The notes beneath the pieces were generated by a model, which had not been told where the DNA came from, ran no database searches, and saw only the letters and a program-made list of their open reading frames with translations. A DNA stretch of 64,000 nucleotides from Beverwykella pulmonaria. Lineage: Eukaryota; Ascomycota; Dothideomycetes; Pleosporales; Melanommataceae. A program made the position numbers and the translations under genes. Positions 24,579 to 36,521 of the stretch are shown piece after piece. The DNA lies in the NCBI GenBank assembly GCA_001599595.1, contig BCHH01000005.1, positions 2,652,804-2,716,803 of the forward strand, written 5' to 3'. Position 1 is the stretch's first letter, and every line of letters starts with the position of its first letter.

Positions 24579-25302
24579 TTACAAGAAGAAAGCGGCGAAA
24601 GCACCAACACCAGCAACGAAACCGCCAATCTGGGCGTGGCTGGCAGCGCCAGTGAACTGAGCAGGGGCGGAAGGCTTAACGTAACCACTGCAAACGTATT
24701 AGTGCCTAAATTTACACAGGCCAGAAGGAAGAAACTCACCCAGTGGAGGAAGCAGTGCCAGCAGGAGGAACAGGGTATCCAGTTCCGCTGGGGACGGGGT
24801 AAGGAGCCGCAGAGCTGGGGATCGGGTAAGGAGCACCAGAGCTGTGAACAGGGGGAACAGGGTATCCAGTGCCAGTGGGGTACGGGACAGTCACTGTAAC
24901 AGTGGTCGACGTCAGGCACGGCGCGCTGGAGACAGGATAGACAACCTCAGCGGAGGAGCTGGGGACCGGGTAGTATCCCTCAGCGGAGGAGCTGGGGACT
25001 GGGTAGTAGTCAGCAGCCGAGGAGCTGGGGACCGGGTAGTAGTCAGCAGCCGAGGAGCTGGGGACTGGGTAATAGTCGGCAGGGGAGGAGCTGGGAGCCG
25101 GGTAGTAGCCCTCCGGGGTGGAGACCGGGTAGGAGGGGACGGTGGACGAAGGCCTAGCAGAGTCAGTAGAGCACTTTTTAGAGGTGATTACAACCGTAGA
25201 GGTCTGAGTGACTACTGACTCGTACTCGCCGTATCCGTAGTCATGGGGGGCGGCGACAGCGATGGTTGCAATAGCAACAACGGTGGCGAAGGAGTAACGC
25301 AT
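24579..25302 (-). CDS. GPI-anchored cell-wall protein with YYPVPSSSA repeats
   Basis: Exons 25302-24740 and 24687-24579 (52-nt intron) join to 223 aa. A signal peptide (MRYSFATVVAIATIAVAA) is followed by a Tyr/Pro/Ser-rich central region with about five copies of YYPVPSSSA-like units, a TVTVTVPYPTGTGYPVP stretch and a C-terminal GPI-attachment signal (QFTGAASHAQIGG, then a hydrophobic tail ending AFFL). The C-terminus is reached only after splicing; the unspliced frame stops early. Such proteins are linked to wall glucan and are heavily O-glycosylated on Ser/Thr. The repeats suggest a length-variable surface protein. The function is structural or adhesive by inference. Confidence 0.88.
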
Positions 25303-28300
25303 CTTGATTGATTGGGAAGTTAAGAACTTGAGGTTTGGTGGTGGTAGTGGAGGTGGTGGTGGTGGGAGGGGTTGTTGGTGGGTGTGTGGGCGCGAGTATT
25401 AATGAGTGTATTAGTTGGGCAACGAATGGACGACCGAAGTCAACAAATGGACTAGAGCTCGAAGGTTGAGTGAAGTGAGGAAAGCAGACTGTGAGGGAGC
25501 GGAGTGTACATTTATGTAGAGACGGGAGATTAGAGGGAGGTAGCGCAGGCCGGAAACAACTGGCCACTGAAAGGAGTTGCTATGGTGGGCGCCAGGGGCA
25601 AACGGATTTGAGGCCCAGCGGTTGGCCTTGACGCTGCATGGATGTAATGCAGGTCCCAAGCGATCCTGCAAAAAGGTCGGCCATTCACAAGTGGCGCGCC
25701 CCTGGGGCTGGCCTAAGACGGAATGTTTGGCGCAGCACCCTTGGGTGTGCCCAGCCAGTAGCTTCCGTATCTGAGATGAACGGGCGCCGCCAGGAGTTGT
25801 GCATTGGCTGCTCGCTGCTGACTCGAGATACATGTTGATTGCGCCGCTGAAGAGGGCTGACGGTCGCGAACTCCAGCAGCGCTCAGCCTGGCGGTTAATA
25901 CCTGACTCCGGGCAGCTCACCTGCTCGTTCATCTGCAGGAGAACCATTCGCCAATGTCGCTGTTCATTTATCAGAGAATTATGATCATTCGAGCTGGGTG
26001 TGAGACGGCAGCGTCTGCCGTTCGCAATGGGGGCATTCCTGTTCGGGAGATGCACGGGGCCTTATCGCCGTATCCCTTTCCGTTCGGCTTTTCCCCAGTG
26101 CAAATCGACTGGCGCGCTGTGCTGGCAAAATAACATTTCGCCGCATGGGGGCGTGCCCTGACGATCTCGCTCTCAAAGGGGCCTCGAAGGTGCCACCCGA
26201 ACTGTGCGAGGTGGAGACGTCGGTGAACAATCAGCGTGGCAAAACACCACCGCCGCCAGCAAGCCCCGGGAGGGAAGTGAGAGGTGTTGATCTATTTTCC
26301 GCCGTCTACCCTTTCGGCGGAGTACGCTCTCCGCGAAACACGACCCCGATGATGGATGTTTACCGTTTGCGGAGATGTTGCTGATATTGATGCAGATACA
26401 CAAGCATTGTAAAAATAAATTTTACCCTTCAGTAGGCACAAAGCGGCGCGCCTTGGCCCATAATCGATAAAAAGCACGCAAAGTGCACGTTCGTCGGGGG
26501 TTTGTGGAAATGAAGCATGGGCGCGCCCTCTTCCGGCTAGCTCCGCTCTGCACATTGACTTCCACCTTTGCGCCCACAGCTTCCAGACGCCGAACCGCAA
26601 AGTCTTCATTTCGCATGGCGAGCGGCTTCCAAGCACGCTACAGATGCCCAGTTGTTCTGTTGTTTCAGTTGCACGGCAAGGCCATGGGTGTCTGCCGTGG
26701 GATTCCAATATTTTCGCTGCCGCCACTCCACCTTCCCTCTGCTATTTGTCGTCCACGGCGCGAGGTTTCAGCCACGTATAACTTTTATTAACCATGCTGG
26801 AGCTGCCGAGTCGAAATTACTGTCGTGTCTGACCGCTTTTTACCGCCAGTGGCACTCGTTCGCGAGAGACCGAGGTGAGGCCCACCTGTCCGAAAACGGT
26901 GTTCCCCTGACAAGCGCGCTGATCTGATGCTGAGCCCTGCCAACGGTTTAACGACATCAGGCTGTTAATAGATATGGGGGAAAGCTAGCGTCGAGCCGGG
27001 ACGGAAGCGTGGTGTCAGAGGAGATTGCACGCGGCGAAGGTTTCTGAACAGGAGCTTATAATTCCATGTGTACCCATGGAAATGCAGCTCAAGTGTCAGG
27101 AGTTCGGAGGCTGCACTGTCGATGCTTTCTTACCGTGAAGGTTTGGATGATGGACGCTGTTCCGCTGTTCTTGTTCCTCGACTTCCCATCACTCCATCTC
27201 CCTGTTTGGTGAAGCATCCTAGCTGCTAACAACGCCAGGACGTCTTAGAGCAGCCCCATCCAATACCATTACCTCTCAGATCATCTTACAGACCGACCCT
27301 ACGCTTATTTACACAAATGGCAACTCGACCATTATCTCCTTCGATTTATCTGCGCATTCCACCTCAAGCCTTCAATCGAGGACACAAAAGACCCCCACCC
27401 AGGAGCATTAATATTTCACACTCGCTTGGCCTCTGTGCATACTTTTCATCGTTCCCTTTGCCCTCCACGTCCCGCGCCGTGACCAGTCTGAGCTGGAGCT
27501 TCGCTCGTTGACGAAAGTCAGGAAAACCTATACTCGTGCCGCAACCCCAACACTTCAACATGTTCTATACCACTCATCGTCTTCTCTGGCGGATACACAT
27601 TCCTCTTGTGCGCCTTTCTACCTCTTCGAACTCTGTATTCTGGAAGCTATTTCCAGTGCTTTCATCTGCCTCATTTTCATTACCTAGACATGATCTGCCT
27701 AGGCCTTCTTCGATCCCAATTTACCTCTTCACTCGGACCAGAGGATCCATGCTCTCTCTAGAAGTCATATGCTAACCAACTCCTGCACTAACCTTCGGCA
27801 GACACTAGCTCAATGCCGATCTTCTGCATCCACGCATCACGTTGCAGACCTACATCGTACCCTCAGCCTCGGGATCTTAACCATCCAACGGCGTGGATTC
27901 TGTCTCGGCCATGGTTACACTGCTAAGCAATTTAAACTACTCGAGTTATCACTCTCCTTCCGGGTGTGCAAATTCAGAAACGTCCCCACATCCGTAGATG
28001 AAAACCGGGACTTCACTCGTCAGAGCCTTGGAATATAGCTCAAATCGACGCGATGGTTCACAAACAAAATCGGGATATTCCTCACGTCGAGTAGAAATGT
28101 CACGCGAACCCCGAATATAATAGGCGAGCCTGCCACGAGTTATACATAAACATCGAGTTTCGAGTTTCAACCTTGAGAGTCGTCAGCGATCAGGGAAAGC
28201 CGTGGAAATTGTAAAAAACGTCTGACTATCTCCGAACAAAGAATGCATGTGGGGCAGACTTGACGATGATAGAAGGGGCTGTGGCTACGGTTTCAAAAAC

Positions 28301-29319
28301 GGTGCACTAGAGGAAGTCTTGCGCAAGAGGAACCGGACGATGCACAGATTAGATATTGGATTTTTGTGCAAGAGTTATGTTGTTCAGCGTTTGGGTGGGG
28401 TTTATATGAGGCTGAACAGAAGAACGAGCATGATGATTGATCAGGTGTATAGGGGTGAAATGAATCGTTGCCATACTATTGAGCATCTACAGTTTCTTTG
28501 CATGTTCGTAAAATAATGCAAGGCAACAGCTTAGAAAAAATTACATAAATGGAAGTACAACCCAGCACATCTCTCGCCATTCTAGTCCTCGTGCCAAGTA
28601 AAATAAACCGCCATATATTCAACTCGCGTCACATCTCTACCTGCCCAATCGGCATTCCTCCAACTGCCCCATAACATCCAATCCCTTTGCCAGCACAGCT
28701 ACTTCAGAAATCACTCACACCACCTAATATGATTCCCGTCCTTTTAACCTAGTATGCCTTTCCTTGTTGATTCCCCGCGTTCTTCACCCCTGATCTATCT
28801 TTTGTTTCGTCCGTGATGAGATTTAATCAAGTCGTTTACTTATTAATTATACAAAAGTGCAAGGCCTATGCTCTCGTCCACTTGAGGTGCATCTCCTTCG
28901 GCTACCTACTTGTATTAATTGAAACGGCGATACGCGAGGAGGATTAACCCGCTTCACATGGTCACGACATAAGAACATTGCAACTACCGAGAAAAGCCGT
29001 AAAGAAGGCTGACCAATGATTCCTCACATAAAGACCATGTCTCAATAACCAAGTGACGAGGTTATCTTGCTTCCTCGAAGATTGCCGTCTACGACTTCAA
29101 CAAATCATCGACGCCCTGAAGCAATCCCCATACCTCGGACCCTGAGAAGCTAATGAGAGTGAGAGCGCGTGCGCGGTGCTATTGAGGGAGTGTTTAACGG
29201 CGTGCAACCGACATATACTCTGAACTCTATCCAGAAGACCCCAGCAGATAATCTCGCATTCACTGCCGAGTCCCAACCCATTCGGAATATGTCAAAGGCG
29301 GTAATTATTGTTTTACGGC
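25303..29319. other. Gene-poor tract of 4 kb
   Basis: The first part is the promoter of the GPI protein gene. The rest has many short overlapping frames on both strands, some in GC-rich sequence (25560-26950), but none shows a domain. GGCGCGCC occurs at 25693-25700, 26445-26452 and 26520-26527. No gene is called. Confidence 0.45.
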
Positions 29320-29720
29320 AAGCCAGATCCAGGACATCGTAACATTCACGGACATTCGCAACCTAGTCGACGCAAATAATACGGACAAATCACAGTGCGT
29401 CTTCCTCGCTTCTTTGTTCAGGGGACATGCACTCCACTGGCTCACCGCTGAGCTCAAAGCATCATCCACGTTACTCGAATACTACAATGGATTTAGGTCG
29501 AGAGTTTAAGAGGCGTTCAAACTGTTAGAGTCCTCCTTATGGGCTTGCGCCAGTGCCCGTGCTTACTTCACACGAGAGCTCAAGTTATATGTCAGGGGAA
29601 GCTCTCGTCGCCGCAGGAGAGCAGGATTCGCTCAACGGACTTATTGAAGAAGCAACGAGAACCGACTCCGGAGTGCATAACGCAAGGAAACCCCAGCGAG
29701 CCATGGGTAAACAAGGACCA
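29320..29720 (+). mobile_element. LTR-retrotransposon Gag relic
   Basis: From about 29329 one frame reads as the Gag core of fungal Ty3/gypsy-type elements: DIVTFTDIRNLVDANN, then KSQCVFLASLFRGHALHWLTAEL, then LLEYYNGFRSRV. It meets a TAA, then resumes with SARAYFTRELKLYV, and a shifted frame continues with LNGLIEEATRTDSGVHNARK, matching the end of Gag. No LTR, protease or polymerase was found beside it. The stop fits CAA-to-TAA. It is a decayed fragment, not an active element. Confidence 0.65.
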
Positions 29721-29921
29721 GGATCTCAAGACGAGTTACCTTTAATTCTTGAATCGAGTTTACCTGCATGGCACAATAGTGTGACATGATGGAATAATAT
29801 GGTACAACGGTAGTGGTGATACATGGTTATATACATAGAGAAGCATTCTGACCCCAATCCCAACACTTTAGTTTACAAATATGTCGAATCCAAATGGCGA
29901 TGCTGACGCTCATACTCACGA

Positions 29922-32861
29922 TCATAGCTCAACCGATGTTTGCAATGCCTTTCCCTCCACTCTGTGTGGTACCTCCTCTGCCACGGATAATGTAGGTTTG
30001 TTGTCGACGTCCTCTACAGCAGCAACCTTAGGGATCACCGGGAGCTCCTCCGCAAGTACATTGCCAACACGTTCAACCGCATTTTCTTCCACAACCTCAG
30101 GCTCAATGCACTCCTCTTCGCCGAGAAAGCTCGCGATGAATGGATCTTCAATATCACCATCCTCTATAAGGAATGAATGCTTGACGGCGTCGTTTTGGTC
30201 TTTGTCGATGCTGTTATGTGCATTGTCAAGTGCGAAGGGAGCGACCTCATTCGACTCGACTTTCGTTTCTTCGCTAGGTACGTATTTACCATCGCGACCC
30301 GAGCCCTCACTTGCAAGCCCTTCTTCTCCCCCTATGCTACTAGCCGCTTCTGATCGCCTTATCTTTCTCGCACTCGTCGGGTCCCTCGGTCTGGTGATAG
30401 TCTTCGCCATTGGTTTGTTGTTCGTCGCCGCTTCAGTAAGTAAGTCTACCAGGCGAAACGATGTATTGACAAACTTTTTTAGCAACTTCTCCTTCGACAG
30501 CGTTTTATCATTGTCGACATTGTAGTGCATCGAAAGCGTGCCACCCTTTTTGCCCATCTTTCCAGCCCGTACTGTACTATACGAAATGTAGTGGTCCTGG
30601 TACTTTGAAGTTACACTTTGCGAGTACCGTATTCCAGTGAAGATATACTCGAGGGTCCGCTCCTCCCTCGAATAGGGGCTATAGCCTGGAATTGCCGCCT
30701 TGGGAACTTGCAACTGCAACGAAGGAGGTGCAGTTAAACGACCGCCGCTCTCAATGTTGGCACAAACAGCATCAACGAAGGTCTTCACATTCGGTTGATG
30801 CTTAAGCCTATTTAAGATTACCGCTTGGGTGACTTTAAAACGAACATCGACGGCTTTGTCGGGTATAAGAAAGTCATGGAATTGTTCTTTCCTTTCTAGT
30901 ACCAGCGTCTGGAATGTGGGTTTGCTGCCTTGTTGGTATTTGATTTTGATCAGGAGCCTGGGGTGTTGCTGGCCGTCTTTTAACGGGCTCCTTTGAGCGG
31001 GATTCGCTATGAATTCGTACTCCAATTTAGACGCAGAGGGCTCAGCTTGCGCTATAAATGTTTCCTCCATCAGCATTTTCGAGAGTCCAGGGAAAATGTG
31101 ACAAAAGGGAACGTTCAATGCGTTGGAAATTTTGTCGTTGTTCAAAGGTACGAGAACTTGGCCAAACTCGGCCGATACTCTAGTTCGCACCTTGAAGGGT
31201 GTAGTCGCATTCGCGTCTAAAGAGGTCACCGATGCTAGTGCAGGCAGCGCTTTGCGTATTCTGACGTCTTCTCGGATAGCTTGCAGAGCTTTGACAATCC
31301 GTGTTGCAAATTGTTCGTTGCTGTTCGCGATTGCATGGGGAGGTTTGGAATTGTCATGTTTAGGATTTGGTTCATTATTCTGCGACTCTGAGATCGGAAG
31401 CGACCAACGACCCAAATCCGGAGTTCTGAATCGCTGGTCCAGAAAGTTTGTAAACGGGGTCGGTAGAAGATAGCTCTGCTCTTGCATAGCATCGAGCTTC
31501 CGGTGGTCAATGTAGCGCGGAGATGGTTCGAGCGGAAGTATTTTGAGCAGGCCACGTCGTGCCTCGTCTACGGAAGCTTTATCAAGGGCTCGTATCAACA
31601 CCTAGGAAAGTCAGCGGCACCTAGAAATTTGCAAGGCAGATGGCCGTACCAAATGCTTAGTTATCACCTGGATGTACGCCTTGCTCATATTGCCTACTGC
31701 CTGCAGACTCTGCGCAGAAAGCCTCTTCGTAGTGTTGTCCTTGGCGGTATCATCTTTGACCATGAATGGGAGCCAAGGCTCCAAATTGAGCCTTACACTT
31801 TCGGTCTTCTGGAGGATCTGCTGGATGTCGTCGGCGGCATATTCAGCTGTGCTTTTGTCTGCGGTGATTCGCAAGATATTGTGTGGTGCGTATACTTCGA
31901 TTTTGGCTTTGCGATCTCTCCCGATCTGGTCTAGAGGAGAAGAAATCGCTGCAATCACGTCAGTAACGTGCTCTCAACACCAAAGATGCAAGTGAGACAT
32001 ACCCGAGGTCAGCAAATAAAGCTGCCAGGACTTTAGGGTAATCTCAATTTCTCCTGGGGCTTCCATCTCCTCCAGCAGAACAACGTTCCAGGTGGACCTA
32101 AGAATGCGATCTGCCAATACACGCTTATTGGTCGCGTTTCGTTTTAGTCCGCGGTCGACATGAATACTTGGCAACCGCCGAATAAGCTGGGTGGTTCCTG
32201 GATGCCACTCGGTACGGTCGATTGGCTTCTTCGATATGCCTGATACTTTGCCCACTGCTGGCTGGCTGAGCTTCTGCTGCCAGCTTTCTTTTGCATTATA
32301 GTATTGCAAGAGCTGTTGTGCAGTGAAGCCTTCGGCGATAGCTTTTTTTAGTTTCACAAAGGCGGCCTGGGATATGTATTGCGGCTCATTGGGAGGGGCG
32401 TCGGTCTTGGGACGCAGGCTCTCCAGCAAGCCATTGATGTCGTCTTGTCCAATTGCAGCGTTCTCCTGCTGGATAGAGGCGATGATGTCTACAGGCGCTC
32501 TAGTTTCGACATGGAGCATCGGCGTCTCCTCTGGGGGGGCATCTCCCTCTTCATTGAGCATGAGGATCTCAGCATCGTCGCCAAGCGACTTTACACCACC
32601 CTCCAATCTCGCTGTCGTCTCCCGGATGGGGGCCTTGCCCTTTCGCTTGCGCAGCCTCCCCAGCGGCCGTGCGATCAGCTCGCTGCGGGGCCTCGGATCG
32701 GGGAGCTTGAACGGTGGGTGCTCGTCGAAGGCATCGGGGCGGCGAGTGGATGCAGAAAAGGTCGCACGCGAGGATCGAGAGAGGGCCGGAAGGCGCGGGC
32801 GAGCAAGTCCGAGTTCACAGCGGATGCATACAAACGCACTGGAGGCGCGGGGCGCAAGCAT
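29922..32861 (-). CDS. SLS1: Mitochondrial inner-membrane-bound regulator SLS1
   Basis: Exons 32861-32003, 31948-31650 and 31601-29922 join to 945 aa. The start at 32861 is chosen because it opens with an Arg/Ser-rich mitochondrial presequence (MLAPRASSAF ... RSSRATFSASTRR); the open frame runs 45 codons further upstream. The middle (GFTAQQLLQYYN ... TTQLIRRLPSIHVDRGLK) and the KH-like region IEVYAPHNILRITADKSTA are typical of the Sls1 family, matrix-facing inner-membrane proteins that couple mitochondrial transcription to translation of membrane-protein mRNAs. The C-terminus is acidic and disordered. Both joins restore family sequence (LTSAISSPLDQIG and KHLVLIRALD). No membrane helix is obvious at a glance. 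Confidence 0.9.
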
Positions 32862-33087
32862 AGAGGTGAGCAACGGCAGAGCTGGGCACAATGCGACTGG
32901 ACGACGGCTGTCAAGAGGGTTGATGTTGTGCATTGCCGTCTGGAGACTTTCTTCACCGCCCGCGGCCTGGCCGGCAGAATCCAGACGCCTTCTCACGTGC
33001 GGCCTTCATTCACAAATGCATCGACCCATTGAGGCAGCGAGACATTTCCTAGATCGAGTAATAGTACATTGCGTGGATTCTAGTCTA

Positions 33088-34349
33088 TTAAGCAAGCTGC
33101 CAGCTGCGCAGGTCCTCCCGCACGTCGAACTCATCCACCTCCTTGTGTGGTTGACGTCGTGTCCGCTCTGCTTCGACCTTCATCTGATGTGCCTGCTGCT
33201 CCAAACTGCCTCTACCGCGCACTTTCGGCGATTTGGACATCGCGTCGCCAGGCCGTAAGGTTTCGTGCGACTTGCGCTGGACGCTGCCTGCGTGCTTGTG
33301 CCGCGAATCACTCTCGCTCATCGATCCGCTGCTGTCGCCCGTCGCAAATCGAATCCCGCTCTGCTTCAAGGTCCCACTAGTCAAACCATATGGCTTTTCC
33401 CGGTCGCCCCAACCATCTCCACCCGCAAAAATGTCTTCAATGCACTCGTCCGCCTTGAGCTCACCGGGCTGGGCCGACCAGAACGCAGCAAGCGTTCGTC
33501 TGTACATGTCCTGTAGCTCTCCGGCTTCGCGGGATTTGGTGTTGAGAGACGGCGCAGCTATCGAGTTGCATCAGTAGTGATCCAGACATGTTGCACTGAC
33601 ACGACTCACTTCCAACGTCTTCCACATCGCCCTGCTCGCCCGACATGATACCGGCAATGCCGCTGAACACTTGCGCTGTCTTCAGTGGCGGCGCAACAAA
33701 GTTCTTGTCGCCCTCAATCTGCTTCATGTAGATGCCGACCTTGAGTGTGCTGTTGATCTTGCTGTCCTGCATCAAGTACCGCCGCGTGACGCCTATGTCC
33801 TCGCCTTCGGCGCTGGCTATCTCGCTCTGCTCCACGTACTCGGCCAGGTTGAGCTTGACGTTTCCGAGTGTGATGCGCTCTGCCCTGCCCCCAGACGAGT
33901 ACTCCTGCACCACCTCGATCTCGATCCAGCTCTCCTGCAGCATGCCATTCCTGTCCACGGTGAGCCGGACGGGCAGCCTAATCTCGTAGTCGTAGGAAAC
34001 CTTGTGGTCCTTGATGGGGCGCTTCTCGGTGCGGCCACGGTGCTCGGCAGCCGTGGAGTGTGGCAGGTTCCATTTGACAAAGGACGATCCGGAGACGAGG
34101 GGCACGTTATTGAGGTCTATTATCTGCCGTCTATCAGCATCCCTGCCGCGGGGCGGACGGTTGCCGGATGCCCACCTTCAGGTGCAGGTCAAACTTGGGC
34201 TGCGCATGTGTCAGCCAGCGTGTCTGCCGAACAGGCAGTTTGGCACGAGGAGAGCTCCTTTCTTACCCGGCGAGTCTTGGGCACTGGCAATGTTGTGAGC
34301 GCAAACGCGACCGAGTGCCGAACAGACATGGCTCACCGAAGGCTTGCAT
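33088..34349 (-). CDS. NT-C2 domain protein (EEIG1/EHBP1 N-terminal C2 family)
   Basis: Five exons join in frame: 34349-34337 (13 nt), 34283-34267 (17 nt), 34199-34176 (24 nt), 34123-33610 and 33557-33088, giving 345 aa. The first three exons are micro-exons encoding the start of the C2 domain (MQAFVPKTRRPKFDLHLK, then IIDLNNVPLVSGSSFVKW). The domain goes on with VSYDYEIRLPVRLTVDRNGML, a negatively charged loop, LGNVKLNLAEYVE and VTRRYLMQDSKINSTLKVGI. The rest is disordered and charged. In animals and fungi this C2 type binds membrane or is linked to vesicle traffic and cytoskeleton; no biochemical role for the fungal protein can be seen here. It is divergent from TAD1. Confidence 0.85.
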
Positions 34350-34568
34350 GGTGAGAGGGAGGGAGGCACAGGCGGGGATTGTATGCTATTAGTGGATCCC
34401 GCGGGCGTTACAGATAGTGCTGAGAAGGTGACATGGAAGGAGCGATATGGCGGGTGGGAACCTTGGAAGTGTGCATCGAGGTTGCTTTGGAACCTTAATG
34501 CGGCGGGTAGCTCAAAGCTCAACACCACGCCCCGCAGCCGCCACACTGCAACCACCAATCTCCCACAG
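34350..34568. promoter_or_regulatory. Shared divergent promoter, NT-C2 / TAD1
   Basis: Only 219 bp lie between the start codons of the two divergent genes, so they share one promoter region. No TATA box is evident. Confidence 0.6.
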
Positions 34569-35922
34569 ATGGCGCCAGCTCCGGACGCAATTGCAGACTG
34601 CGTGCTCGCGACCTTTGACCAGCTTCCCGCCCGGTGCAAACCACGCAGGCGCGACCGTGGCTCGCGGGAATGGGTTCCGCTCTCCGGGATCGTGCTAGCT
34701 AAGGGTACCCATCACATACCCACTTAAGCTTCAGTCAGCTTATACTCATGCATTAGCGAAGATGGTGAGCTAGTATGCGTGTCCTTGGGGTGAGATCCTA
34801 TCCTTTCTAGCTGAGATGGCTTTCGTTGTCAAACACTAATGCTATTGTAGAACGGGCATGAAATGTCTCCCCGCGAGCAAACTCCCTCCCGCGCATGGCA
34901 ATGTCTTGCACGACTGGCACGCCGAAGTTCTCGCGCTCCGCTCGTTCAACCGCTTCCTGCTGGACGAGTGCCTTCTCCTCTCCAGCCCTCCCCACATCCC
35001 CTCACGGTTCATCAGACAACGCTCCAAGGGAGAGCCCGAGCACCCGCCGTTCACAATTACGGACGATGTGGCAATATACATGTACTGCTCGGAAGCGCCG
35101 TGCGGGGACGCCAGTATGGAACTAGTCATGGACGCGCAAGAAGACTCAACACCGTGGACAACCCCGCCACCTCTGATACAGCAATCAACTGGACTGGCGA
35201 ACCCCGAGACTGCACTCCGTGGCCGCTCTCACTTCTCCCACCTCGGCGCCGTACGATTGAAACCTTCTCGCCCCGATGCCCCACCCACACTCTCCAAGTC
35301 CTGCTCCGACAAACTCGCCCTCACGCAAGCCACCTCTCTCCTCTCGTCCCTGACATCCTCCGTCATCTCTCCCCAGAACGCCTACCTCTCCGCTCTCGTT
35401 CTGCCAAACTCCCAACTCAATGACACCGCTTGCACACGCGCTTTCGCCCGCTCTGGCCGCATGAGAGACGTCACTCTGGACCTGGAGCAGAAATGGACAG
35501 GAGGGTACAAGTGGCACAGTTTCGATGTACTAGGCACAGAACGCGAATTCGAGAGCTCAAGACGCAGTGCCGTAGGGAACCAGAAGCCCATACCGAGCAA
35601 CATCAGCACTATCCACACCCCACATTTTCAGCAAACCCTGATTGGCGGCGTGCTCCAAGGCCGGAAGCAATTTGATCCCCGAGGCGCGAGTGCGATATGT
35701 CGACGCTCCATGTGGCGGTGTGTGCTCGAGGTTGCGGGCCGAGTGGGTATTCCGTCCCTGGTAGAGGCTCTGGGGAAGAGCAGCTATAGGGAGATTAAGG
35801 AGGGAAAGATGTTAGAGGCACGGAGAAAAGTCAAGAGCGAGGTTAGGAACGAAGCATTGAAGAGTTGGATTAGAAACGTAGGAGACGAGGAATTTCAGTT
35901 AGAGGGCGAGGGAACTGGATAA
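34569..35922 (+). CDS. TAD1: tRNA-specific adenosine deaminase TAD1 (ADAR-type editase)
   Basis: Exons 34569-34704, 34762-34789 (28 nt) and 34851-35922 join to 411 aa. The A-deaminase domain spans most of the protein. The zinc ligands are His78 (DWHAEV, with proton-shuttle Glu80), Cys139 (APCGDAS) and Cys206 (SCSDK). In yeast Tad1p converts A37 to inosine in tRNA-Ala, a soluble activity. The usual C-terminal elements (IGGVLQGRK ... ICRRSMWR) are present, so the enzyme looks complete. Intron 1 ends with GCGAAG rather than at the earlier TTAG, because only that AG keeps the frame. It shares a short promoter with the NT-C2 gene. Confidence 0.94.
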
Positions 35923-36521
35923 GAAGGAGGTTCGAGCGCGAAGAGAGGAGAGTGGGATAGATTTCCCCCCATATCAACCCATATACTGGAACTGCCACAG
36001 AATGTATATGTTTTTGAAATCTACTCTTCTCAGAGCGTATCAATCACTTGCACGAACCTCAAAAAGTCTATCAGACCACACTTTTCTGGTAAAGACGTTA
36101 AATGTGGTTACTTGTATTTTGAGTTTCGATTACAAACCATGTCAGGGAGACCACAAAAGAATCCACCTCCCCCCTCAACAAAGCACTACGACCGCTCAAG
36201 GCTTCGCTCATCGGTGACTCACATAGTACACATACATGAACGCCCCCTCCATAGAGACGAATTCGAGTCGACAGTCGCCTTCGAGCTAACACCTTGTCGC
36301 GAGAGTATCGCTAGTATATGGCAGTTTAAGCGTGAATAAAGCTCTAGCAAATACGATAAAGTACATTTGGACTTTCGTCTTTTTGCTCTGTAGCCTGGAT
36401 TTGGTTTCGGTCCATCTTACAACTCCAAGTAGCGGGATACATAATATTAAGCTGTTCGTCCAAATCTGACGAACGAATTTCCACCTCCTTCCTTCTACTT
36501 CCCTCCCAACATCTTTTCCTC
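35923..36521. other. Intergenic, no gene seen
   Basis: TAD1 and the DUF1295 gene converge here. It holds both 3' ends and no further coding signal. Confidence 0.5.

Noticed and set aside
25411..26055. 214-aa minus-strand open frame
   Set aside because: No domain, no splice logic and mixed composition; other frames of similar length overlap it.
29881..30525. 214-aa plus-strand frame
   Set aside because: It is antisense to the acidic C-terminus of SLS1, which has clear family features.
32323..33258. 311-aa plus-strand frame
   Set aside because: Antisense to SLS1 exon 1 and to the NT-C2 gene end; no domain found.
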